Notes: a model not told the origin generated them from the letters alone. DNA of 64,000 nucleotides from an uncultured Treponema sp. (GCA_900319625.1 ONPD01000003.1:124001-188000), one strand, 5' to 3'; counted from the first letter of the stretch, positions 52,519-62,040 are shown. Translations and numbers: made by a program.

Positions 52519-53718
52519 TCACTCTCCCATCATCCAGACCTGGACTTTTTCGCCGGCTTTAAGAGAAGCTCCCGCAGGCAGGTCAAGATAGCAGTTGCAG
52601 TCAGTCAGATTGCTTATTACAGAAGAGGCATGGTTCTGGCTTGGAAGATAAACCTTTCCGCAATCTAGACGGGCACGGACAAAGCGGCGCAGACTAGTAG
52701 TCTTTTCGTAAGAGTCTGCCAGCAGGGCTTCATTCCTCACAGGTCGCAGGGAATTGCACTGCATAAGTCTTGCTGCAGCATAATAAAAATAAATGTCAAA
52801 ATTTACCAGAGCAGCATAGGGATTACCTGAAAGGCTGATTATGATTTTTCCGTCAAGAAGACTGGCGGTGGTAGGAGTTCCGGGTTTTATATTTACACCG
52901 GTAAAAAGAGTTTTCGCACCAAGAGTTTTTAATACAGCCGGAAGCAGGTCTTTTTTTCCGACAGAAACTCCGCCCGTGGTAATCAGCAAATCAGAAGTTT
53001 TGAGGGCTTTTTTTATTGCAGTTGTAATCTCTTTTTCATCATCCTTAATGATTTTTTCTGTGCTGATTTCAAGACCGGCATTTTTTATGGAAGCTGAAAG
53101 CATATGGCCGATGGAAGAATATATTTTTCCCTCAGACAGCGGCTGTCCCGGCATCAGGAGCTCGCTTCCGGTATTCAAAAGAGCCACCTTTGCAGGCCGT
53201 CTGACCTTTACAGAGGAAAACCCAAGGCTTGCAAGAAGACCAATTTCCCCACGCCCGATTTTCCTCCCGCGCTCAAGAATCAGACCTCCCTTTTTAATAT
53301 CCTCGCCGGCCGCGCAGTAATTTTTTCCTGGCAGCACAGCCTTATAAACTAAAACCTTGTCTTCCCCGTAATCGGTATCTTCCTGCATTACGACAGCGTC
53401 AAAGCCTTGGGGCACAGGAGATCCGGTCATCACGCGGATAGCGGTATTTTTACGGTAAGGGATATCCTTCCAGTCGCCCGCAAAAAGCTGATCTGTAACC
53501 TGCAGGGAAACTGGAGCTTCCTTAGACGCTCCAGTCAGGTCTGCCGCCCGGACAGCATAGCCGTCCATTGCAGATTTTGCAAATGGCGGCACGTTTATCT
53601 GGGCATAAATATTATCAGAAAGCACGCGGGAGAAAGCTTTGCAAAGTGGGCATTCTTCAGCATCACTTACAGGCAGGATATTTTTTTCAAGAAGGGCAAC
53701 CGCTTCTTCAATTTCCAT
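52519..53718 (-). CDS. moeA: Molybdopterin molybdenumtransferase MoeA
   Basis: This 399-residue protein has MoeA domains in order: the N-terminal part with INVPPFAKSAMDGYAV, the linker domain (AIRVMTGSPVPQGFDAVVMQ), and the MogA-like domain (TTGGVSVGKKDLLPAVL, LSGNPYAALVNFDIYF). A C-terminal barrel ends the protein. It inserts molybdate into adenylylated molybdopterin. The start overlaps the fdh stop by one base (TAATG). Confidence 0.95.
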   Translation of the reverse strand: MEIEEAVALLEKNILPVSDAEECPLCKAFSRVLSDNIYAQINVPPFAKSAMDGYAVRAADLTGASKEAPVSLQVTDQLFAGDWKDIPYRKNTAIRVMTGSPVPQGFDAVVMQEDTDYGEDKVLVYKAVLPGKNYCAAGEDIKKGGLILERGRKIGRGEIGLLASLGFSSVKVRRPAKVALLNTGSELLMPGQPLSEGKIYSSIGHMLSASIKNAGLEISTEKIIKDDEKEITTAIKKALKTSDLLITTGGVSVGKKDLLPAVLKTLGAKTLFTGVNIKPGTPTTASLLDGKIIISLSGNPYAALVNFDIYFYYAAARLMQCNSLRPVRNEALLADSYEKTTSLRRFVRARLDCGKVYLPSQNHASSVISNLTDCNCYLDLPAGASLKAGEKVQVWMMGE

Positions 53719-56426
53719 TACTTTATTTTCTCCAGACGTACTGCACAGACTTTGAATTCCGGAATACGGGCAAACTCATCAAGGGCAGCGTTAGTCAAAA
53801 CATTGGCAGGGGAATCCGGGAAGTGGAAAGGCATCCAGGTTTCACCTTCAGAGCATTTTCTTCCAACGCGGGCGGTTGCAGTAATTGAACCGCGGCGGCT
53901 TGTAACACGGATTTTTTCTCCGTTTTTAAAGCCCAGCTTTTCCGCATCCTTATAGTTCACTTCAATAAAGCCTTCGCCAGCAATTTCCATAAGTCCCGGT
54001 GCGCGGGCTGTCATTGCTGCGGCATTGTAGTGGTACAAAATACGGCCTGTTGTAAGGAAGTAAGGATATTCCTGGTCTGGAAGCTCCTGAGCCGGTTTGT
54101 AGGCAGCCGGATACAAGAGGGCTCGACCGCGGACTGGTTTTCCAACGTGCATGATAGGAGTTCCAGGCTTGTCTTTTTCGCGGCAAGGCCACTGCAGGCT
54201 TTCCCCGGCATCAAGGCGTTCAAAAGAAATGCCCGCCATGCTTGGAGTAAGGGATGCCATCTCATCAAAAATCTGAGAAGGTGTCAGATAAGGCTGCTTG
54301 TAGCCCATTGCATTCATCAAATCAATCAGAATGTCGGTGTCCGGCCTCATATTGCCAGGGACTGTAACTGCCTTTCTGATTCTCTGAACGCGGCGTTCTG
54401 TATTTGTAAAGGTTCCTTCCTTTTCTGTGTAGCTGATTGCAGGAAGAATTACGTCTGCATATTCAGCAGTTTTTGTCATAAAGAGATCCTGAACTACAAA
54501 GAATTCAAGGCTTTCAAGCGCTTTGATGATGTGATGAGTATCAGGATCAGAAACAACAGGGTCTTCACCGCAGATATAAAGGCCTTTAATATCGCCCTTG
54601 ATTGCGGCAGGGAAAACTTCTGTAGCCTTTAAGCCTGGTTTTGCGCTTAAAGTTACTCCCCAGGCTTTTTCAAACTTGGCACGAACTTCATCGTTATCAA
54701 CCTTCTGGTAACCAGGATAATCTGTAGGCTGGGCTCCCATATCGCAGGCACCCTGAACATTATTCTGACCGCGAAGAGGATTTACACCACAGCCGCTCTT
54801 TCCAAGTTTTCCGCAGAGCAAAGCCATATTAGACATGCTCATAACGCCTTCAGTTCCGCTTGAATGTTCAGTAACACCAAGACAGTAAATGATAGGAGCC
54901 TTTTTTGCAGTAGCGTACATACGTGCAGCTTCACGGAGCATATCCGGGTCAATATGACAGATTTCTCCGACTTTTTCCGGAGTATAATCAGCTACAAGCT
55001 TTTTGATTTCCTCGTAGCCCTCTGTAAACTCATCGATGTAAGCCTTATCAACAAGATTTTCTTCAATCATTATGTGCATCATGCCGTTTGCAAAGGCGAC
55101 GTTAGTTCCCGGTCGAAGTTTCAGATGAATGTCAGCCTTAGACGCAAGCCCGATACTTCTAGGGTCAACTACAATAAGCCTTGTTCCCTTTTCCACTGCC
55201 TGACGAATCTGCATGCCGACAACAGGATGCGCTTCTTCAGGGTTAGAACCGACCAGCATAATGCAGTCAACATCATGAGTGATGTCGTAAATCGGGTTTG
55301 TCATGGCACCAGAACCAAGTGTTTTTGCAAGTCCCGCAACAGTAGCGGAATGGCAGACACGGGCACAGTTATCTGTATTGTTAGTTCCAAAACAGGTGCG
55401 AACCATTTTCTGAACCATATAGATATCTTCGTTTGCAGAACGTGAGCAGGCAAAACCGGCAAGAGAATCACCGCCATACTTCTTTTTAAGTTCCATAAAG
55501 CGTTCTGCAGTGTAGGAAATCGCCTTTTCCCAGCTGACTTCTTCAAATTTGCCGGTCTTCTTATTTTTAATCAGCGGCTGAGTAAGTCTGTCCGGAGAAT
55601 GAACAAAGTCAAAGCTGCCGGATTTCCCCTTTACGCAGAGAAGTCCGTGATTTGAAGGACCGTCAGCTGCTTCAACGTTGACAATTTTATTATCCTTTAC
55701 AACAAGATAATACTGGCAGCCGGTAGCGCAGTGAGGACAGGTTGTTAAAACCTTTTTTACTTCCCAGTCGCGGTAATGCTGCTGGCGCTTCATGGTAAGG
55801 GCGCCTGTAGGACAGGCAGCTGCACAGTTTCCGCAGGATTCACAGCCACTTTCTTTCCAGTTTGCGCCAAAAGGTGCTTCTACCAGATGGAAAACACCGG
55901 TTCTTCCGCTCTGCATTGTGTGATTGCATGCAGCCTTATTACATACGCTTATACAGGCCTGACAGTGAATACATTTTGTCGGGTCGTAGGCAATGTAAGG
56001 ATTGGAATCCAGAACCGGGTATTTATTTTTCAGCTTTGTTCGCGAACCGTAATATTCAGATTCACGGACATCGTATTTATTGCAGAGATACTGAAGGCGG
56101 CAGGCACCGTTTTCCGGGCAGTTCATACAGTCAACAAGGTGATTTGACAAAATCAGCTTGAGCATTTCCTTGCGGTACTGAGTAAGAGTTTCAGAATCAG
56201 TTGTGATTACCTGTCCTTCCTGAACGTGAGTTTTACAGGCCGCAACAAGATGATCAAGGCCTTCAATTTCAACCATACAAAGACGGCAGGAACCGATTTC
56301 ATTCACGCCTTTCAGATAGCAGAGAGTCGGGATATCAATTGCTGCAGCCTTTGCCGCTTCCAGAATTGTTGTATTTTCTTCAACAGTCAGAGTTTTTCCG
56401 TTAATTGTACAAGAAATCATTCGCAT
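53718..56426 (-). CDS. fdhA: Formate dehydrogenase catalytic subunit, NuoG-like N-terminus, cysteine form
   Basis: The 902-residue product has a 2Fe-2S domain (Cys36, 47, 50, 64) and a NuoG-type His-Cys3 region near 96-109. Two 4Fe-4S clusters (Cys152, 155, 158, 162 and Cys195, 198, 201, 205) and the bis-MGD domain with its own cluster (Cys230, 233, 237, 264) follow. The active site reads CARVCHSATVAG, with Cys358 (codon TGC) where other enzymes have selenocysteine, then His359. It oxidises formate or reduces CO2. The iron-sulfur chain implies a soluble electron-transfer partner, probably the neighbouring flavoprotein. Confidence 0.94.
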   Translation of the reverse strand: MRMISCTINGKTLTVEENTTILEAAKAAAIDIPTLCYLKGVNEIGSCRLCMVEIEGLDHLVAACKTHVQEGQVITTDSETLTQYRKEMLKLILSNHLVDCMNCPENGACRLQYLCNKYDVRESEYYGSRTKLKNKYPVLDSNPYIAYDPTKCIHCQACISVCNKAACNHTMQSGRTGVFHLVEAPFGANWKESGCESCGNCAAACPTGALTMKRQQHYRDWEVKKVLTTCPHCATGCQYYLVVKDNKIVNVEAADGPSNHGLLCVKGKSGSFDFVHSPDRLTQPLIKNKKTGKFEEVSWEKAISYTAERFMELKKKYGGDSLAGFACSRSANEDIYMVQKMVRTCFGTNNTDNCARVCHSATVAGLAKTLGSGAMTNPIYDITHDVDCIMLVGSNPEEAHPVVGMQIRQAVEKGTRLIVVDPRSIGLASKADIHLKLRPGTNVAFANGMMHIMIEENLVDKAYIDEFTEGYEEIKKLVADYTPEKVGEICHIDPDMLREAARMYATAKKAPIIYCLGVTEHSSGTEGVMSMSNMALLCGKLGKSGCGVNPLRGQNNVQGACDMGAQPTDYPGYQKVDNDEVRAKFEKAWGVTLSAKPGLKATEVFPAAIKGDIKGLYICGEDPVVSDPDTHHIIKALESLEFFVVQDLFMTKTAEYADVILPAISYTEKEGTFTNTERRVQRIRKAVTVPGNMRPDTDILIDLMNAMGYKQPYLTPSQIFDEMASLTPSMAGISFERLDAGESLQWPCREKDKPGTPIMHVGKPVRGRALLYPAAYKPAQELPDQEYPYFLTTGRILYHYNAAAMTARAPGLMEIAGEGFIEVNYKDAEKLGFKNGEKIRVTSRRGSITATARVGRKCSEGETWMPFHFPDSPANVLTNAALDEFARIPEFKVCAVRLEKIK

Positions 56427-58249
56427 TTTCCTCCTACCATAGAACCGCAGCCAAAGTGATCACAGCGGAGGCAGCGGCCAGCTTCACGAGCCCCCTCCTC
56501 TTCTGTCATAGGGATTTCAACGTGCTTGAAGTCACAGACGCGGTCAAAAGGATCCCGCTCTTCAATCATTGCACGTCCCGTAGGAATATAACTATGAAGA
56601 ATTTCTGTAGGAATTTTTACATTACATTCAACTTTATGATGATAACCAAGGTATTCATCAATATTAAAGGCCGCAACCTGACCTGCCGCAATTGCATTGA
56701 TAGCGGTAGAAGGTCCTGTTACACAGTCACCACCAGAGAAGACTCCTTCCATATTCTGAACCTGGCAGCTTTCATCAGCAAGAACCCGGCCCCTCTCGCA
56801 AGGAAGGCCTTCTTTTTCGAAAGTAGAAACATCACTTCTCTGACCAACACCAAGAATAAGAAGGTCGCACTTAAAGCGGTATGGATAAGAACTGGAATGT
56901 TCAGTTGTCATCATGCCGTTTTTATCATAAGGACCGACAATTTCCGGCTGCAGCCATACAGCCTGAGCAAGTCCAGATTTTTCATCAGCTTCAATATTAA
57001 GAAAACTCAAAAGAGTTCTGAAGCGGACACCTTCCTGCATTGCAGCTCTGATTTCCGAAGAAAGGGCTGTCATATCATCACGCTTACGGGTAAATACGTG
57101 GATTGTTGCCGCTTTAAGGCGGGCCGCAGTTCTAGCCGCATCCATTGCAACGTTTCCACCACCAATCAGAACGACACGCTTTCCTTCAATATCGATTTTT
57201 TCACCCTTGGCAACCTTCTGCAAAAAGTCAGCAGCAGGAATTACGTTAGGCGCATCAACATTTTCCATAGGCATACGGTTACCAAGCTGGGCACCAAGGC
57301 CTAAGAAAACGGCATCATAATTTTTACGGATTTCTTCAAAGGAGATATCACGACCAATCTTTGTAGCGTACTTTACTTCAATGTCGCCGGCTTTCAAAAT
57401 TGCTTCAATATCATCTTCAAGTTTTGCCTTTGGAAGACGATATTCAGGAATTCCGTAGCGCAGCATTCCTCCAAGTTTTTCGTGCTCTTCAAAAACAACA
57501 GCCTTGTGGCCCATCAAAGAAAGGAAATAGGCACAAGTTAAGCCAGAAGGACCACCTCCGACAATTGCAATTTTCTTTCCGGTTTTTACGTTTGCCTTTG
57601 GCGTTGCAACCTGGCGGGCATTCTGCTGGTCAACCGCAAACTTTTTAAGTCCGCGTATATTAATAGCCTCATCGATGATGGCCCGGCGGCACTTATTTTC
57701 GCAGGGGTGCTCGCAGACCATAGCGCAGGCAGTCGGGAAAGGATTTTTATCACGGATAAGATTGATTGCATCGGCATAGCGGCCGGCTTTTATCAGGGCG
57801 ATATAGCCCGGAACATTAACGTGGGCCGGACAAAGGGTAATACAAGGAACTGTCTGAATTGTATTTTCAACACAGCGGCGGTTATTGATGTGACTTTCGT
57901 ATTCATCAGCAAATTCACTAAGACTGTCCAGAACAAGATTTGCGGCAACAACGCCGACTGCACAGTCTGAGCTCTGTGCAATCATCACGCACATACTCTT
58001 CATTTTTTCAAGGGTTTCAGGACTTCCTTCCCCTTTCAGAACTGAATTTAAAAGACGCTCAACTTCTACAAGACCGTCGCGGCAGGGAAGACATTTTCCA
58101 CAGGACTGATTCATCGACATCTGTAAAAGAGTTCGGTAAAGTACGAGGGGACACATTCCAGGCGGGTAAGACGAAATGCTAGTTTTAAATTTATTAAGTA
58201 CAGTATCCATGCGGGAATTCATATTCCCTTTTTTTGCCAGTTTTCTCAT
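56417..58249 (-). CDS. FDH-associated flavoprotein: NuoF-type 4Fe-4S domain fused to GltD-like oxidoreductase
   Basis: In this 610-residue fusion, residues about 30-110 match the iron-sulfur end of NuoF (SCGKCLPCRDG, Cys50, 53, 56 and a later Cys), without the FMN domain. From about 130 it is a GltD-like protein: an N-terminal Cys-rich part (CAMVCEHPCENKCRR), FAD site VGGGPSGLTCAYFLSLMG, second nucleotide site VVLIGGGNVAMDAART, and C-terminal GGDCVTGPSTAINAIAAGQ. It could pass electrons between NAD(P)H and FdhA. The start is uncertain (ATG 58249, 58222 or 58210). It overlaps fdhA by ten bases. Confidence 0.85.
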   Translation of the reverse strand: MRKLAKKGNMNSRMDTVLNKFKTSISSYPPGMCPLVLYRTLLQMSMNQSCGKCLPCRDGLVEVERLLNSVLKGEGSPETLEKMKSMCVMIAQSSDCAVGVVAANLVLDSLSEFADEYESHINNRRCVENTIQTVPCITLCPAHVNVPGYIALIKAGRYADAINLIRDKNPFPTACAMVCEHPCENKCRRAIIDEAINIRGLKKFAVDQQNARQVATPKANVKTGKKIAIVGGGPSGLTCAYFLSLMGHKAVVFEEHEKLGGMLRYGIPEYRLPKAKLEDDIEAILKAGDIEVKYATKIGRDISFEEIRKNYDAVFLGLGAQLGNRMPMENVDAPNVIPAADFLQKVAKGEKIDIEGKRVVLIGGGNVAMDAARTAARLKAATIHVFTRKRDDMTALSSEIRAAMQEGVRFRTLLSFLNIEADEKSGLAQAVWLQPEIVGPYDKNGMMTTEHSSSYPYRFKCDLLILGVGQRSDVSTFEKEGLPCERGRVLADESCQVQNMEGVFSGGDCVTGPSTAINAIAAGQVAAFNIDEYLGYHHKVECNVKIPTEILHSYIPTGRAMIEERDPFDRVCDFKHVEIPMTEEEGAREAGRCLRCDHFGCGSMVGGKCE

Positions 58250-58256
58250 AAAGAAT

Positions 58257-58262
58257 ATTGTA
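58257..58262 (-). promoter_or_regulatory. Candidate extended -10 element of the FDH island
   Basis: On the minus strand TGTTACAAT contains TG-N-TACAAT. There is no good -35. It lies only eight bases before ATG 58249, which would favour one of the internal starts. The weak GGGATTTCCC plus T-run just upstream may end the hisS transcript. Confidence 0.35.
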
Positions 58263-58318
58263 ACACGACTATTTATGAAAAAAAAGGGAAATCCCGCCGG
58301 AAATATAAAGAAAAATTA

Positions 58319-59545
58319 TTAGCGCTTCATTTTTTCAAAACGTGTATAACCAGCCTTTTCAAGCATTGCAAACTGAGGACCAGGCTTTTTATTCATTTTG
58401 AAAATTGCTACATTGCAGTCTGCGCGAAGCTGATCTGCCTTTTTAAGAACTTCGCAGAAATCCAGGCCTTCCTCGTACAAAAGGGCACATTTTTCCTTTT
58501 CATCAGGGATTTTGTAGCCGCTTTCAAAAAGGATTCCGCAGATACGCTCAAAGCCGATAGAAAAACCAACAGCCGGAACATTCTGCCCGATAAATTTTCC
58601 AATCATATTGTCGTAACGGCCGCCACCGCCTACAGCACCGCTGAACTGAGGACAGGCAATTTCAAATACAACGCCTGTGTAATAGCCCTGTCCGCGTACA
58701 AGATTAGGACAATAGGTGATTTTATAGCGTCCGCCAGCAGCCTGTGTGGCAGTCTTGATAATGTATTTAAGGTCATCTGCAATTGCAGGGTCAGCGCATT
58801 TTGAAGCAACCTGTTCAAGAGTAATGCCTTCTCCAGCCCCAGTAATAAATGAATAAAGGGCTTCTACAGCGCCAGCCGGCATATTTTTTTCAGTAAGTTC
58901 TGCCTTTACCCCGTCTGCGCCGATTTTGTCAAGCTTATCAAAAGAAATGCAGACTGAATCAAGAGTATCTTTTGCAAAGCCGAAGTTTTCCAGCATATTT
59001 CGGAGAATGCGGCGGTCATTGATATTAATAGAAAAATCCTTAAAGCCGATTGCAAGCATAGCGCGGGCAGTTACGTCGATAAGCTCAACCTCAGCATTGC
59101 AGCTTGAGTCTCCCAGAATATCGATATCACACTGAACAAACTCGCGGAGGCGGCCTTTCTGAGGACGTTCTGCACGGTAAACGCGGTCAGTCTGAATTAC
59201 TTTGAAAGGAGTCTGAAGATTTTCCTTGTTTGCGGCATAAAAACGGCTCAAAGGAAGTGTGAGGTCATAGCGGAGTCCCATATCAGAAAGGGATTTTGCA
59301 TCAGCATTGCCGGAAGCTAAAGCGGCATCCAGCTTTTCACCGCGTTTAAGAACCTTAAAAATCAGATTCAGGTTGTCGCCGCCGTCAGATTTATCAAGAT
59401 TTTCTGAATCTTCAAGAATTGGAGTTGAAATACGCTCAAATCCAGATTCGCGGTAAGTATTCAAAATTGTATTCTGAACGTAATCGCGGAGCTTCTGCTC
59501 GCCCGGTAAAATATCTCTCATTCCTTTAAGTGCATTTGTTTTCAT
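58319..59545 (-). CDS. hisS: Histidyl-tRNA synthetase
   Basis: This 408-residue class II synthetase has KGMRDILPGEQKLRD at the start, motif 2 YRAERPQKGRLREFVQCDID, and the family motif GGGRYDNMIGKF. YDLTLPLSRF is the usual ATP/histidine region. It charges tRNA-His. AGGAG precedes the ATG by six bases. It lies 16 bases after the NeuB-like gene, so cotranscription is likely. Confidence 0.97.
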   Translation of the reverse strand: MKTNALKGMRDILPGEQKLRDYVQNTILNTYRESGFERISTPILEDSENLDKSDGGDNLNLIFKVLKRGEKLDAALASGNADAKSLSDMGLRYDLTLPLSRFYAANKENLQTPFKVIQTDRVYRAERPQKGRLREFVQCDIDILGDSSCNAEVELIDVTARAMLAIGFKDFSININDRRILRNMLENFGFAKDTLDSVCISFDKLDKIGADGVKAELTEKNMPAGAVEALYSFITGAGEGITLEQVASKCADPAIADDLKYIIKTATQAAGGRYKITYCPNLVRGQGYYTGVVFEIACPQFSGAVGGGGRYDNMIGKFIGQNVPAVGFSIGFERICGILFESGYKIPDEKEKCALLYEEGLDFCEVLKKADQLRADCNVAIFKMNKKPGPQFAMLEKAGYTRFEKMKR

Positions 59546-59561
59546 GTATTTCTCCTAAAAG

Positions 59562-60686
59562 CTATTTTTGATAATTAATTACGTGATTAAACTGAAGGCC
59601 TTCCCCGTTCTTTACGTCACAAGTCAAACTTGCGCCCATCATCATATCATAAAAGGCGGGACTGATTCCAACAGAAAGAACTTTTTCCGTACGTAAAATC
59701 GCAATATCGCCCTGACCTATTACTTCGCCCTTTTTCATATCCCGCATAAAGTGGAGGCTGCGGTTTGTGCGGCCGTAATTTGCCTCTTCTGAATGTGCAA
59801 GCTCTTTCTTGCAGTCAAAAAGCATTTTTTCTATCTGTTCCCGTGAAAAACTTTCTGAAAACTGCTTTATGACTTCTTCAAGGCCCCGCTCCCGCCCGTA
59901 ACGCTTCATTAAAGTCTGAGTCTGCCCCACCGCGTGTACCATGAGGGCAAACTGCTCCGGCTCAAGAGCAACCGGGTCATCAAGTCCGGAAGTTTTCTTA
60001 CTCAAAGTAAAATGCTTTTCTATAATTCGTCCACCGTTAGCGGCGCACAAAGAAGGTACCAGCATAGGATCAAGGCTGTGGTCACTGACTCCGTATTCTA
60101 CGCCAAAGACTTTTCCCAGACTTCGCATTACGCCAAGCTTATAATCAGCTTCCGGAGCGGGATAGCTTGTAACGCAGTGAAGAAAGCTTACACCATCTCT
60201 TCCCAGAATCTCGAAGGCCTTTTCTATATCAGCCATTTTTGAGACACCGGATGAAATGATTACAGGCACAGGCTCTTTTCCATCTTTTACCTGACCGGCT
60301 CTATAATCCCGCAGGGCTTCAAGCATTTTATAGTGATTTAATTCCGGCGAGGCAATTTTTACATAATCCGGCTGCAGTTCCAGAAGTTCATTAAGACTCT
60401 TAAGTCCGAAAGGTGAACAGCAGAACTTACAGCCCTTTTTATGAGTGTAATCCTGAAGATTTGTGTAAAAAGAAGGCGGACATTCAAGCTGGCGGAAGCG
60501 TTCATATAAGGGAATGCGGCCGGTTGGTAAATCTACAAAGCCTGTAAGCGGGTGTAAAATCTCATCAGCATAAACCCACTGAAACTTAATGGCATCTGCC
60601 CCGGCTTCAGCGGCCGCATCAATCAAAGAGTAGGCCTTATCTAAATCTCCTTCGTGACTTGTTCCGATTTCTGCAATAATCAGCAT
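59562..60686 (-). CDS. NeuB-family synthase with C-terminal SAF domain
   Basis: In this 374-residue enzyme a TIM-barrel N-terminal domain (AEIGTSHEGDLDKAYSLIDA, DAIKFQWV, VSDHSLDP, EKHFTLSKKTSGLDDP) is followed by an antifreeze-like SAF domain (RSLHFMRDMKKGEVIGQGDI). NeuB enzymes condense phosphoenolpyruvate with an amino sugar to make a nonulosonic acid such as sialic, legionaminic or pseudaminic acid. The sugar substrate cannot be read from the sequence. No other nonulosonate gene is beside it. In spirochaetes such acids may modify flagellins or surface glycans. Confidence 0.88.
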   Translation of the reverse strand: MLIIAEIGTSHEGDLDKAYSLIDAAAEAGADAIKFQWVYADEILHPLTGFVDLPTGRIPLYERFRQLECPPSFYTNLQDYTHKKGCKFCCSPFGLKSLNELLELQPDYVKIASPELNHYKMLEALRDYRAGQVKDGKEPVPVIISSGVSKMADIEKAFEILGRDGVSFLHCVTSYPAPEADYKLGVMRSLGKVFGVEYGVSDHSLDPMLVPSLCAANGGRIIEKHFTLSKKTSGLDDPVALEPEQFALMVHAVGQTQTLMKRYGRERGLEEVIKQFSESFSREQIEKMLFDCKKELAHSEEANYGRTNRSLHFMRDMKKGEVIGQGDIAILRTEKVLSVGISPAFYDMMMGASLTCDVKNGEGLQFNHVINYQK

Positions 60687-60694
60687 AAATAATC

Positions 60695-61060
60695 CTAATT
60701 TGCCGCAGCCTGTTTTACGGCCGTCTCTGCCTTGTAGCGGTTTTTATAAACCTCAAGGGAAGAAGCAGGAATCCAGCCGTTTTCAAAGAGATACCAGCTC
60801 TGCCCTTCTTCATTGATTGAAAAGCCCTTTACCTGAAAAATCTCTCCCTTTCTGCAATAAGAATTGGAAGAGGTATTACTGCTGTTTCCCTCATGAAAAC
60901 CAACATAAGGCTCTTTAATTACAGCCCATTCAACATCAGGAGAAATTGCAAAAGGATGACTTTCATCAAAAACAACATTTTCGTTTTTATCTTCGTTTTT
61001 CTGGCAGGCAGAAAATACAAAAAGGCAAAGACTTAAATACAAAAAGAATATTTTTTTCAT
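60695..61060 (-). CDS. Small SH3-like lipoprotein
   Basis: This 121-residue product has a signal peptide with lipobox FSAC, an acidic linker, and a domain (about 45-110) with WAVIKEPYVGFHEGNS and KGEIFQVKGFSINEEGQSWY that resembles a bacterial SH3 domain, which often binds cell wall. The assignment is moderate. Its start overlaps the Nudix gene stop by four bases. Confidence 0.65.
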   Translation of the reverse strand: MKKIFFLYLSLCLFVFSACQKNEDKNENVVFDESHPFAISPDVEWAVIKEPYVGFHEGNSSNTSSNSYCRKGEIFQVKGFSINEEGQSWYLFENGWIPASSLEVYKNRYKAETAVKQAAAN

Positions 61061-61461
61061 AATGTATCGATTCTGTCCTTAAGAAGTTCATAAATTTTCA
61101 TATCAGAGTCTACAAAAGAAAGTGAAGGAATTTTTGAAAAATCCTCCCATTTATAATCTGTATGCTCAGAAAGAGTAAAATGCCTTTCAATTCCGTCTTC
61201 TAAAAAATGAACCTTAAAGGCATCTACATAACAGAGCTTACCCTTATGCTCAAAAGAAACCTGGCAAAGCTTATCAAAAACTTCAACTTCGACACCAAAC
61301 TCTTCCTTCATTTCCCGCTTGATGGCAGTAACAAAATCTTCACCTTCATCAATTTTACCGCCGGGAAATTCCCAGCGACCGCCCATATCTCCAGTCTCTA
61401 TGCGCTTTGCAATGAAGATTTTTCCCTTTCTATAATCAATACAAGCAATTGACCGACTCAT
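61057..61461 (-). CDS. Nudix hydrolase (MutT-like)
   Basis: This 134-residue protein has a complete Nudix box (GKIDEGEDFVTAIKREMKEE, then FGV) and the preceding WEFPGG typical of 8-oxo-dGTP-type MutT. It would hydrolyse oxidised nucleotides or other nucleoside diphosphate derivatives. It is coupled to the SH3-like lipoprotein gene by an ATGA overlap. Confidence 0.92.
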   Translation of the reverse strand: MSRSIACIDYRKGKIFIAKRIETGDMGGRWEFPGGKIDEGEDFVTAIKREMKEEFGVEVEVFDKLCQVSFEHKGKLCYVDAFKVHFLEDGIERHFTLSEHTDYKWEDFSKIPSLSFVDSDMKIYELLKDRIDTL

Positions 61462-61464
61462 ACA

Positions 61465-62019
61465 TTACCTTTTTACAGCCGTACTCAGCTCTTTTTCAAT
61501 TCCATTAACACTCACCAGAGCATCAATCCTAACCACATCAAAATCAGAGAACTTTGTGCGTAAAATTTTTTCTCCGCCCTGGTAAGTTACAAAATCTTCT
61601 CTTTCCTCACAAACCTGCATATCAGCATTAACTGCAATAAAGCGGATTTTTATATCAGCAGCATCAGTTCTTTTTGATTTTATATTACGATTGAATCCTG
61701 CATTAACGTAAACCTCATCGGCATAGGAAAATGCAGAAAGATTACAATCGATTTCATCAATTTTGGCATAGTTTCGGAATTTATTAAAGCCTGTATAAAT
61801 CCAGGCAACGCCGACAAAAAAAACGAGGGCCAGCAGGATAAAAAGATTTGCCTTATTTTTATACAAAGCCTGAAAACCTCGCAGGGGCTTCATTTTTCCT
61901 TCGTAATAGTCTTTTACGATTTTTGGGGCATTTTTCAGGCGTTCTTCCCGGTTATAAAAAAAGTGATATTCATTTTTTTCTTTTTCGGGATCACTAATTT
62001 CCTTTACATCCTCAAACAT
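61465..62019 (-). CDS. Single-pass membrane protein of unknown function
   Basis: This 184-residue product has a cytoplasmic N-terminal part (about 1-55, charged), a transmembrane helix (LFILLALVFFVGVAWIYTGF, about 59-78) and an extracytoplasmic beta-rich domain (YADEVYVNAGFNRNIKS). I do not recognise the family. It lies between the beta-propeller-like lipoprotein and the Nudix gene and is probably cotranscribed. Confidence 0.6.
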   Translation of the reverse strand: MFEDVKEISDPEKEKNEYHFFYNREERLKNAPKIVKDYYEGKMKPLRGFQALYKNKANLFILLALVFFVGVAWIYTGFNKFRNYAKIDEIDCNLSAFSYADEVYVNAGFNRNIKSKRTDAADIKIRFIAVNADMQVCEEREDFVTYQGGEKILRTKFSDFDVVRIDALVSVNGIEKELSTAVKR

Positions 62020-62040
62020 AATCCACCTGCCTGCAAAAAA

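Noticed and set aside
55321..55400. Possible selenocysteine codon in the formate dehydrogenase
   Set aside because: The catalytic position is a plain TGC Cys codon and the frame has no internal TGA.
56405..57304. 299-codon plus-strand frame antisense to the FDH flavoprotein
   Set aside because: It lies fully inside a well-supported gene on the other strand and has no family resemblance or ribosome site.
44743..58249. Moco riboswitch upstream of the FDH island
   Set aside because: Only about 70 bases separate hisS from the first gene, with no conserved structured leader visible.
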